Shown here: piece by piece, positions 1 through 4,958 of the stretch | Numbering within the stretch: the stretch's first letter is position 1 | Layout: each line of letters starts with the position of its first letter | Assembly (NCBI GenBank): GCA_017475415.1 | Contig: JAFVFM010000294.1 | Span: forward strand, 1-5,533 | Origin: Solobacterium sp. | GTDB lineage: Bacteria > Bacillota_I > Bacilli_A > Erysipelotrichales > Erysipelotrichaceae | Direction of reading: 5' to 3' | DNA: 5,533 bases | Made by a program: the position numbers and the translations under genes | The notes under the pieces: model-generated | What the model was told of the DNA's origin: nothing | Databases searched by the model: none | The model's input: the letters and a program-made list of their open reading frames with translations, nothing else

Positions 1-251
1 TTCAAGAGTTCTATCACTTACAGTCGCCACAAAATATGATGGATTCCAAAGATGCCCTCCCCATAACTGTTTTTTAATCTCAGGATGATTCAAGAAAAGC
101 CATCTTGCAGTATTACCTTTTGTGCAATGTCATCTATAAATATGAGTTTTCTATATTTAGTGACCCATACGATATGGTACTGTAATGAGTAGACATAACC
201 ACGACCATGCGTAACATCTTTAGGGGCTATTCAATACGCATCTTTTTCCAT
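1..251 (-). pseudogene. IS200/IS605-family TnpA transposase remnant, broken and 3'-truncated by the window edge
   Basis: Read on the minus strand from the ATG at 251-249, the conceptual product begins MEKDAY, meets a TGA stop at 233-231, then continues in frame with HGRGYVYSLQYHIVWVTKYR, the typical N-terminal block of single-strand Y1/HUH transposases of the IS200/IS605 group. Around 115-124 the frame shifts directly into KGNTARWLFLNHPEIKKQLW and then GGHLWNPSYFVATVS, a well-known TnpA block that normally lies after the HUH motif. The roughly 45-50 residues that should lie between these blocks, including the His-x-His metal-binding motif, are absent. The catalytic tyrosine would lie beyond the left edge and cannot be judged. 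With a stop codon and the loss of the HUH segment this cannot encode an active transposase. Family assignment is from recognised motifs; the size of the missing part is an estimate from memory of full-length members. Confidence 0.9.
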
Positions 252-382
252 GTTTAAAACATGCCATAAGTTTAACTAAATTACAAGAAAAAACGCCTAA
301 CTCACGACTAAAGTCACGAGTGTGCGGCGGGTAATAATCAATATCGATTATGCATTTTTGCCTATCTTTTTTCGAAACTATC
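252..382. other. Non-coding flank between the transposase remnant and the tRNA terminator
   Basis: No open reading frame of note is seen. Besides the hairpin at 294-329 the stretch holds a small inverted repeat TAATC/GATTA (335-339 and 346-350), the palindrome TTTCGAAA (370-377), and a direct repeat CTATC (362-366 and 378-382). The minus strand carries TTAC at 334-331 just before CCGCCGC. Some IS200/IS605 elements insert 3' of TTAC-like tetranucleotides, so 330/331 is a possible but unproven element boundary. Confidence 0.4.
294..329 (-). repeat. Imperfect hairpin upstream of the tnpA remnant, probable IS200/IS605 end structure
   Basis: CGCC at 294-297 pairs with GGCG at 326-329, and inside it CTCACGACTAAAGTCACGAG (301-320) folds on itself. 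On the minus strand this inner part reads CTCGTGACTTTAGTCGTGAG: GACT pairs with AGTC, CTC with GAG, and the two middle positions form G-T pairs. IS200/IS605 elements carry subterminal hairpins rather than terminal inverted repeats, and a GTGACTTTAGTC core is common in such ends. The position, about 40 bases upstream of the remnant's start codon, fits a left end. On the minus strand the hairpin is followed directly by six T, so it could also act as a terminator shielding tnpA from outside transcription. The structure is seen; the role is inferred. Confidence 0.55.
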
Positions 383-419
383 AAAAAAAAGAATCACTAC
401 TCATATGATTGAATGATTC
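383..419 (-). terminator. Intrinsic terminator of the tRNA-Asn gene
   Basis: On the minus strand GAATCA (419-414) pairs with TGATTC (396-391) across a 17-base loop and is followed at once by eight T (390-383). It begins 8 bases after the encoded CCA of the tRNA, where the terminator of a monocistronic tRNA is expected. The stem is only six base pairs and AT-rich, but the long T-run supports function. The loop contains the palindrome TCATATGA, which may extend the fold. Confidence 0.75.
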
Positions 420-426
420 CTCTTTA

Positions 427-502
427 TGGCGCCTCAAACAGGGCTCGAACCTGTGACCTAGCGGTTAACAGCCGCTCGCTCTGCCGACTGAGCTATTGAG
501 GC
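427..502 (-). tRNA. tRNA-Asn (anticodon GTT)
   Basis: A complete 76-base cloverleaf with encoded CCA (minus strand of 429-427). The acceptor stem GCCTCAA pairs with TTGAGGC, the D stem GCTC with GAGC, the anticodon stem AGCGG with CCGCT, and the T stem ACAGG with CCTGT around the loop TTCGAGC. The anticodon loop is CTGTTAA, giving GTT at 469-467, which reads the asparagine codons AAC and AAU. The discriminator base is G, as usual for tRNA-Asn. All stems are fully paired, so the gene looks functional. It stands alone, with its own promoter and terminator, next to a decayed insertion element. Confidence 0.97.
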
Positions 503-524
503 ATATCTTTGCTTCAGCTTTGTT

Positions 525-553
525 ATTCTAACACTAATGGTAAATGTATGCAA
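525..553 (-). promoter_or_regulatory. Probable promoter of tRNA-Asn
   Basis: On the minus strand TTGCAT (553-548) and TAGAAT (530-525) are separated by exactly 17 bases. The -10 box matches TATAAT at five of six positions; the -35 box is weaker (TTG conserved). Transcription would start near 518, leaving a 5' leader of roughly 15 bases before the tRNA at 502. Based on consensus matching only. Confidence 0.55.
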
Positions 554-556
554 GTA

Positions 557-568
557 TATTTGCAAATA
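557..568. promoter_or_regulatory. 12-bp perfect palindrome between two divergent promoters, candidate operator
   Basis: TATTTGCAAATA is a perfect dyad that covers the -35 region of the peptidase promoter and ends four bases from the -35 box of the tRNA promoter. A second, overlapping inverted repeat is TGCAA (549-553) facing TTGCA (560-564). Such symmetry is typical of a dimeric regulator's site, but short AT-rich palindromes also arise by chance, and no regulator gene is present here. Confidence 0.35.
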
Positions 569-590
569 AGTGTTATAAGTTTGTTATAAT
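560..590 (+). promoter_or_regulatory. Probable promoter of the C11 peptidase gene (extended -10)
   Basis: A perfect TATAAT at 585-590 is preceded by TG plus one base (582-584), forming the extended -10 element TGTTATAAT. The best -35 match is TTGCAA (560-565), with a long 19-base spacer that the extended -10 can compensate. Transcription would start around 597, giving a short leader before the ATG at 622. The motif TGTTATAA also occurs at 571-578, eleven bases upstream of the copy inside the -10. Confidence 0.65.
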
Positions 591-609
591 ATTTTTAATC
601 ATAACTTAT

Positions 610-617
610 GGAGGTGA
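610..617 (+). promoter_or_regulatory. Ribosome binding site that fixes the peptidase start at 622
   Basis: GGAGGTGA is a near-perfect complement of the 16S rRNA 3' end and sits four bases before the ATG at 622 (eight from the last G of GGAGG). The in-frame upstream ATG at 544 lies before the promoter and has no such site, so the 26 extra codons from 544 would not be transcribed. Confidence 0.9.
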
Positions 618-621
618 GAAA

Positions 622-3240
622 ATGACGAATAGACCACATTCCAGAAAAAGACATAGCTCTGGAAAAGAAACGGAAGTTCATAAACGCGGAGAAGGTTTAG
701 ATCAAGCTAACGAAAGAGAAATCCGCGATGATGATGAAGAAAGAGAAGAAAGAGGTAATCCACGTAATCCAAATAAACCAATAGAACGTGGTATTGTTTC
801 GGAAATCATTGGTAGTGCTGTTGCTTCTGGCTTAAGCAATATGGCAAATAATCAAAACCAACAGAATCATCAATCGCAACACCAACAACAATCTCCCTTT
901 TCTAACCAATCACCCTACGCAAACAATAGGCCATCGCAAAGTGCGTATGGTGGGGGTGGAAATAGAAGAGGAGGATCAGGACTATTAAGAATCATCTTAT
1001 TAGCCAGTCTATTCTTTTTCATTCTTTCCTTTTTATCTAGAGGTTGTTCTAGTGGCCAACAAACTACTACAGTAACACCTACCCCAACTCCTACTCCTGT
1101 TGCTACATCTACACCAGAACCAACGCCTACCCCAACTCCAACTCCTACTCCTGTTGCGCAAGCTAATGCTTATCCATTTGGTTCAGCAATCACTAATGGC
1201 GTTACTTATGTGAATGCTTCTAGCAATGCTGTAAATACAAATGTATCCTCTGGTGCTAGAGAAAAATTTACACAAATCCTAGGTAATAACCAAGACCAAA
1301 TTACTATGCTTGTATATCTTTGCGGTACTGACCTTGAATCGAATTATGGCATGGCTACAACAGACTTACAGGAAATGCTTAATGCAACTGGATCAGACAA
1401 AATTACCATTGTGATTCAAAGTGGCGGTACAAAACAATGGCGCAACTCTGTTATGACTAATGGTGCCGTTGAGCGTTATGTCATTCAAAATGGTCAAATG
1501 GCTAAAGTGAATTATTCAACGCGTGGCGCAATGACAGATTCCGATATGTTAGCCGACTTTATTCAATGGGGTACACAAAACTTCCCAGCGAATCGTTACT
1601 TCTTAGATTTCTGGGATCATGGTGGAGGTTCATTAACTGGTTATGGTTATGATGAATTATATCCTAATGGTTCAATGACGGTAGACCGTATAGCTAGTGC
1701 TTTAGAAAAAGGTGGCGTTAAATTTGATATTGTTGGTTTCGACGCTTGCTTAATGGCAAATATGGAAACAGCTATTGCTGTTGAACCATATGCAGATTAT
1801 TTACTCGCTTCTGAAGAAACAGAACCTGGTACTGGTTGGTATTATACCGATTGGCTTAGTAAATTAGCTGCCAACACTTCTATGCCTTCTGTAGAAATTG
1901 GAAAAAATGTCATTGACGACTTCTGTACAAAGACACAAACAGGCGGTTCCTCCCGTGATATGAATACCTTATCTATTGTAGATTTAGCTGAATTCAAAGC
2001 TACCGTACCTCCTGCACTTAGTGCTTTCTCATCGCAAATGACTAGTGCTATTCAGAATAATGATTATCGTACTGTCGCTGATGCAAGAAGTGTCGCAAAA
2101 GAATTCGCTAGTTCACAAAAGATAGACCAAATTGATTTAATCCATTTTGCGGAATTAGTCGGAACAAGTGAAGGTAAAGCTTTATCTCAAGCTCTACAAG
2201 ATTCCATCAAATATAATCGTACAAGAAATGTGAATAACGCATATGGTATGAGTATTTACTTCCCATATCGTAATACGCGCAAGGTAAGTTCAATTATTCA
2301 AATCTACAAAAACTTATCCTTCAATGACGAATATGCAGAAGCAGTACGAACATTCGCTTCCTTGACATCAGGTGCTCAACAGGTAGGTTATAGTACATCT
2401 AATTCATTATTTGACATATTAGGAGGTAGTCCAGTATCTAATGGTACTTCTTATAACAGCATTGATTTAGAAAGCTTATTAAATAATGGTAGTGGTTATG
2501 GCGGCTATACCTTATTAGATTTATTAGGTGGCACACAACCTCAACAAACACCACAAGAAGTAATTTCACCAGATGTATATGATTTACTAAATGCATTATT
2601 ATCTACTCGCTCAATGATTGATAGCGAACACTTAGTCCTATCCGAAAAAGATGGCCAACAAGTATTAGCCTTATCCAATGATGAATGGTCACAAGTAGTA
2701 GATATAAAACTCAATGTATGGGTTGATGATGGTAGTGGCTATATTGATTTAGGTAAAGATAATATCTTCGATTTCAATGAAGATGGTGACTTAATCGCTG
2801 AATATGATGGCCAATGGTTAGCCATTAACGATCAAGCCGTGCATTATGAAATGCTTAGCGATGAGCCTACGGAAGATGGCACATATCTAACAAGAGGTTA
2901 TGTTCCTGTATTACTCAATGGGGAAGAGGCACATTTAATTGTTGAATTCTTCGGTGATAATCCAGGAGAAGTAGTTGGCGCCGAAAAGGTATATGAAATT
3001 AATACACAAGCTAAGCTTCTGCCAATAAATGAAGGGGATACAATCGACTTCATTTGCGACTATTATAACTATAATGGTAAATTAGATAATCGTTACCTTA
3101 TGGGTACACAAATTACTGTAGGTAGTGAAGGCTTAGAAGTATCTGATATTAACGTAAATGGAAAAATGAAATTCGGCTATGTATTAACTGATCCTTATGG
3201 TGCAGAAAGACATACACCGATGATTGATTATGGTGAATAA
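622..3240 (+). CDS. Membrane-anchored clostripain-family (C11) cysteine peptidase
   Basis: The 872-residue product is predicted to be a surface cysteine protease tethered to the cytoplasmic membrane. Residues 1-60 are highly charged, about 75-120 are Gln/Asn- then Gly-rich and probably disordered, and 121-138 form one hydrophobic transmembrane helix preceded by arginines, which suggests the N-terminus is inside. Residues 148-179 are a Thr-Pro stalk. The C11 domain spans about 227-580: ITMLVYLCGTDLE opens it, FLDFWDHGGG carries the catalytic His333, and GFDACLMANMET carries the nucleophile Cys376; NAYGMSIYFPY (539-549) is a late conserved block. A Gly/Ser/Asn-rich segment (about 585-645) joins a beta-rich C-terminal domain with an acidic DFNEDGDL loop at 717-724. 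Clostripain-type enzymes cut after basic residues and are often self-processed; substrate and processing here are unknown. Monocistronic, from an extended -10 promoter to a terminator. There is no cleavable signal peptide and no LPXTG sorting signal. Family call firm, biological role unknown. Confidence 0.93.
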   Translation: MTNRPHSRKRHSSGKETEVHKRGEGLDQANEREIRDDDEEREERGNPRNPNKPIERGIVSEIIGSAVASGLSNMANNQNQQNHQSQHQQQSPFSNQSPYANNRPSQSAYGGGGNRRGGSGLLRIILLASLFFFILSFLSRGCSSGQQTTTVTPTPTPTPVATSTPEPTPTPTPTPTPVAQANAYPFGSAITNGVTYVNASSNAVNTNVSSGAREKFTQILGNNQDQITMLVYLCGTDLESNYGMATTDLQEMLNATGSDKITIVIQSGGTKQWRNSVMTNGAVERYVIQNGQMAKVNYSTRGAMTDSDMLADFIQWGTQNFPANRYFLDFWDHGGGSLTGYGYDELYPNGSMTVDRIASALEKGGVKFDIVGFDACLMANMETAIAVEPYADYLLASEETEPGTGWYYTDWLSKLAANTSMPSVEIGKNVIDDFCTKTQTGGSSRDMNTLSIVDLAEFKATVPPALSAFSSQMTSAIQNNDYRTVADARSVAKEFASSQKIDQIDLIHFAELVGTSEGKALSQALQDSIKYNRTRNVNNAYGMSIYFPYRNTRKVSSIIQIYKNLSFNDEYAEAVRTFASLTSGAQQVGYSTSNSLFDILGGSPVSNGTSYNSIDLESLLNNGSGYGGYTLLDLLGGTQPQQTPQEVISPDVYDLLNALLSTRSMIDSEHLVLSEKDGQQVLALSNDEWSQVVDIKLNVWVDDGSGYIDLGKDNIFDFNEDGDLIAEYDGQWLAINDQAVHYEMLSDEPTEDGTYLTRGYVPVLLNGEEAHLIVEFFGDNPGEVVGAEKVYEINTQAKLLPINEGDTIDFICDYYNYNGKLDNRYLMGTQITVGSEGLEVSDINVNGKMKFGYVLTDPYGAERHTPMIDYGE
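1078..1157 (+). repeat. Direct repeat encoding the Thr-Pro stalk
   Basis: Two copies of a repeat starting CCTACCCCAACTCC and ending CCTACTCCTGTTGC lie at 1078-1103 and 1126-1157; the second is longer by six bases, two codons. They encode (TP)n-VA tracts at about residues 152-161 and 168-179, joined by a short Ala/Thr/Ser/Pro/Glu spacer. The near identity of the DNA, not only the protein, suggests recent duplication or slippage, so the stalk length probably varies between strains. Confidence 0.8.
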
Positions 3241-3246
3241 TCCTAG

Positions 3247-3273
3247 AGCAGTGGCATAAAGCTACTGCTTTTT
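3247..3273 (+). terminator. Intrinsic terminator of the C11 peptidase gene
   Basis: AGCAGTGGC (3247-3255) pairs with GCTACTGCT (3261-3269) through nine pairs, one of them G-U, around the loop ATAAA, followed by a run of five T (3269-3273). It begins six bases after the TAA stop codon at 3238-3240. The reverse strand has a matching stem with an A/T flank and may weakly act in both directions. Confidence 0.9.
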
Positions 3274-3276
3274 AAA

Positions 3277-3315
3277 TAAAGAAAAGAAGCTAGTTCTATA
3301 CAGAATCTAACTTCT
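3277..3315 (-). terminator. Intrinsic terminator of the DUF4214 protein gene
   Basis: On the minus strand AGAAGTTAGATTCT (3315-3302) pairs with AGAACTAGCTTCT (3297-3285), with one G-U pair and one bulged A, around the loop GTAT. It is followed by TTTTCTTT. It starts seven bases after the stop codon at 3325-3323. Together with the plus-strand terminator at 3247-3273 it forms a compact pair insulating the two convergent genes. Confidence 0.82.
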
Positions 3316-3322
3316 ATATTGT

Positions 3323-4825
3323 TTATCTTAAACCATAACTATCTAATAAAGCATTGAATTCCTTGGACTGTGCAAAGCCTTTAATTACTTCATCTCTAGT
3401 TTTATTCGCACTTAATTGGCCTAACCAATATCCATATCCAACCGGTTCAGCCTCTCTGTTCAAAAAGGTGCGATAAAGAATACGAATAAATTCATCATTT
3501 TTCATATTACGATTCAAGAATTCATTTGAATGGAAGAAGCCATCTGTTGCTGCAACATAGGCTTCTTGTCTTTGATTTGCCGCCTTAGTAATACGATTAG
3601 ACCAATATTCTAAGCCTGAAGGATCACTCTTTCTTCCTAATGCTTTGGTATACAAACGTTCAATAAATTGAGAGATTTTCTTTGTCGCAATCACATGAAC
3701 AATCTTTCCCTTTGTCACATTATAATCCTCACATAATTTAGTGAATTCTTTACTATCCACAAAGCCTTGTAATACTTCTAATACACCATTACCTTCTTGC
3801 ATTCTTTTTAGCCAATAAGCCTTACCTTGTACGTCAGCCTCACGATTCAGCATTGTTTTATAACAACGTTCTACTACTTCTTCATCACGCAAATTCTTAT
3901 TCATGAATTCATCACTTAAGAAGAAACCTTTCACTGCATCTGCTGCTGTTTTTGTGCGTTCTGCTAAAGCATCTGTCCAATAGGCTAAGCCCTTTGGATC
4001 AGCGTTTCTATTTAAAGCTTCTGTATATAAACGTTTGGCGAATTCACGAATTAAATGTTTTCCATCTAAGGATGTATATATTGAAACATCACCTAATAAT
4101 TCTCCATCATACATTTCCATTGAACGCGCATCTAAATCAGCCAAATGAATCCATTCATTCTCTGGTGACACCATATCTTCGTTATGGGCTTTTCTTACTT
4201 CTTGTACACTTGCATTATCGAAGCTAAATCCTTTATTCTCATTACGAATCAAGCTGAAGTTATACATATTCCAATTTTCACCATAACTATTCATTGAAGC
4301 GATTTTATCTGCCGGTTTATATGCAGCCACATTTGTTGTACCTTCATAAAAACGTACAGTAATCTTTTTTCCTGCTAATGCAGCACTTGGCAAACTAATG
4401 GTTTTCCAATATTCTTTGACTGAATAATCAGGTGCATTCAAATATCTGCCATAGTGTTTTTCTTGTTTAATATATTCACTAGATAACGCAAAACTTACCA
4501 CACCCATTGGAATACCATATTTTTCTACTACAGGCTTATCATCTGCGTAAACAGAATACCGATCTAAATAAAAATAATTATATCCATCACGAAGAATGGC
4601 ATCAAACCAACCTAATATCAAATTACCTTTGATATTTGCAGGATAATTGAAAGATACTTCATATACATTTCCCATTGTTCCATTGGTAACTTTGATTTCT
4701 AAATTCCCATCTACATTTGCCTGTAAATTCAAGTCCTCTTCTGCCTTCACTTCATTTTTTGGCGTAAACATACAAATGCTTAAAGCCAATATCGTACAAA
4801 TGATTAACTTCATTCTTTTCCTCAT
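3323..4825 (-). CDS. Secreted protein with four DUF4214-type repeats
   Basis: The 500-residue product has a classical signal peptide: basic MRKRMK, a hydrophobic core at about 7-20, and a likely signal peptidase I site after VKA (residue 28). Residues about 34-205 are a beta-rich region that I do not recognise. Residues 262-490 hold four copies of a helical repeat of DUF4214 type, with core motifs LYTEALNRNADPKGLAYW, CYKTMLNREADVQGKAYW, LYTKALGRKSDPSGLEYW and LYRTFLNREAEPVGYGYW, each ending in a phrase such as FFLSDEF or FAQSKEF. DUF4214 repeats occur in exported bacterial proteins, often with adhesion or surface-layer associations, and have no established biochemical role. No sorting signal, transmembrane tail or enzyme motif is seen, so it is probably released or held non-covalently. 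The start at 4825 has GAGGA just upstream; the ATG at 4813 (residue 5) also has GAGGA before it and cannot be excluded. The gene is alone on its strand. Confidence 0.88.
   Translation of the reverse strand: MRKRMKLIICTILALSICMFTPKNEVKAEEDLNLQANVDGNLEIKVTNGTMGNVYEVSFNYPANIKGNLILGWFDAILRDGYNYFYLDRYSVYADDKPVVEKYGIPMGVVSFALSSEYIKQEKHYGRYLNAPDYSVKEYWKTISLPSAALAGKKITVRFYEGTTNVAAYKPADKIASMNSYGENWNMYNFSLIRNENKGFSFDNASVQEVRKAHNEDMVSPENEWIHLADLDARSMEMYDGELLGDVSIYTSLDGKHLIREFAKRLYTEALNRNADPKGLAYWTDALAERTKTAADAVKGFFLSDEFMNKNLRDEEVVERCYKTMLNREADVQGKAYWLKRMQEGNGVLEVLQGFVDSKEFTKLCEDYNVTKGKIVHVIATKKISQFIERLYTKALGRKSDPSGLEYWSNRITKAANQRQEAYVAATDGFFHSNEFLNRNMKNDEFIRILYRTFLNREAEPVGYGYWLGQLSANKTRDEVIKGFAQSKEFNALLDSYGLR
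3356..4042 (-). repeat. Four DUF4214-type repeat units arranged A-B-A-B
   Basis: Units in protein order lie at residues 262-307 (4042-3905), 318-361 (3874-3743), 387-436 (3667-3518) and 446-490 (3490-3356). Units 1 and 3 share LYTxALxRxxDPxGLxYW and end FFxSxEF. Units 2 and 4 share xLNREAxxxGxxYW and end SKEF. The A-B pair recurs with a period of about 125 residues, pointing to duplication of a two-unit module. Confidence 0.8.
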
Positions 4826-4958
4826 AGTTCCTCTTCTCCCCTTCTGTTACCATCATAGCACTATATTCATTCTCATTTCCTATACTTTCTTTATCTTCTA
4901 ATTCAGCTTTTAATGGTATGATAAGGATAAGAAAAATATTGGGAGGAATAATTAGAAT
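4826..4958. promoter_or_regulatory. Divergent intergenic region with both promoters
   Basis: This 133-bp gap must hold the start signals of both flanking genes. For the plus-strand SPFH gene, TATGAT (4917-4922) is preceded by TG plus one base (4914-4916), giving an extended -10; no convincing -35 box lies 16-18 bases upstream. For the minus-strand DUF4214 gene the best -10 candidate is TATAGT (4865-4860), with no good -35 partner, so that assignment is weak. No RNA structure or riboswitch is apparent. Confidence 0.45.
4942..4946 (+). promoter_or_regulatory. Ribosome binding site of the SPFH gene, with long spacing
   Basis: GGAGG is a strong Shine-Dalgarno core but lies 12 bases before the ATG at 4959, more than the usual 5-9. 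No other in-frame start is near, and the encoded N-terminus MGLI is typical of the family, so the start is kept. Confidence 0.75.

Noticed and set aside
362..390. T-run and A-run around TTTCGAAA as a separate plus-strand terminator
   Set aside because: No GC-bearing stem precedes a T-run on the plus strand; the A-run is better explained as the T-tail of the minus-strand tRNA terminator.
427..502. tRNA-Asn gene as an integration attachment site for a mobile island
   Set aside because: No integrase gene and no repeated copy of the tRNA 3' end is seen in the window; the adjacent IS200/IS605 remnant does not use tRNA attachment sites.
544..621. N-terminal extension of the C11 peptidase from the ATG at 544
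   Set aside because: It lies upstream of the -10 box and of the GGAGGTGA site, has no ribosome site of its own, and would encode 26 residues translated from promoter DNA.
1036..1050. Possible lipoprotein lipobox at LSRGC after the transmembrane helix of the peptidase
   Set aside because: The cysteine is residue 142, far from the N-terminus, and Arg at -2 and Ser at -3 do not fit a lipobox; a transmembrane anchor explains the segment better.
1078..1157. Short tandem repeats as a CRISPR-like array
   Set aside because: The repeats are in frame, encode a Thr-Pro linker, and have no unique spacers of constant length.
3952..4227. Plus-strand open frame of 91 codons
   Set aside because: It is antisense within the DUF4214 repeat gene, has no family resemblance and no convincing ribosome site; it is a shadow of the real gene.
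4647..4901. Plus-strand open frame of 84 codons
   Set aside because: It overlaps the signal-peptide end of the DUF4214 gene on the opposite strand and runs into the promoter region; its hydrophobic C-terminal stretch is a by-product of the AT-rich sequence.
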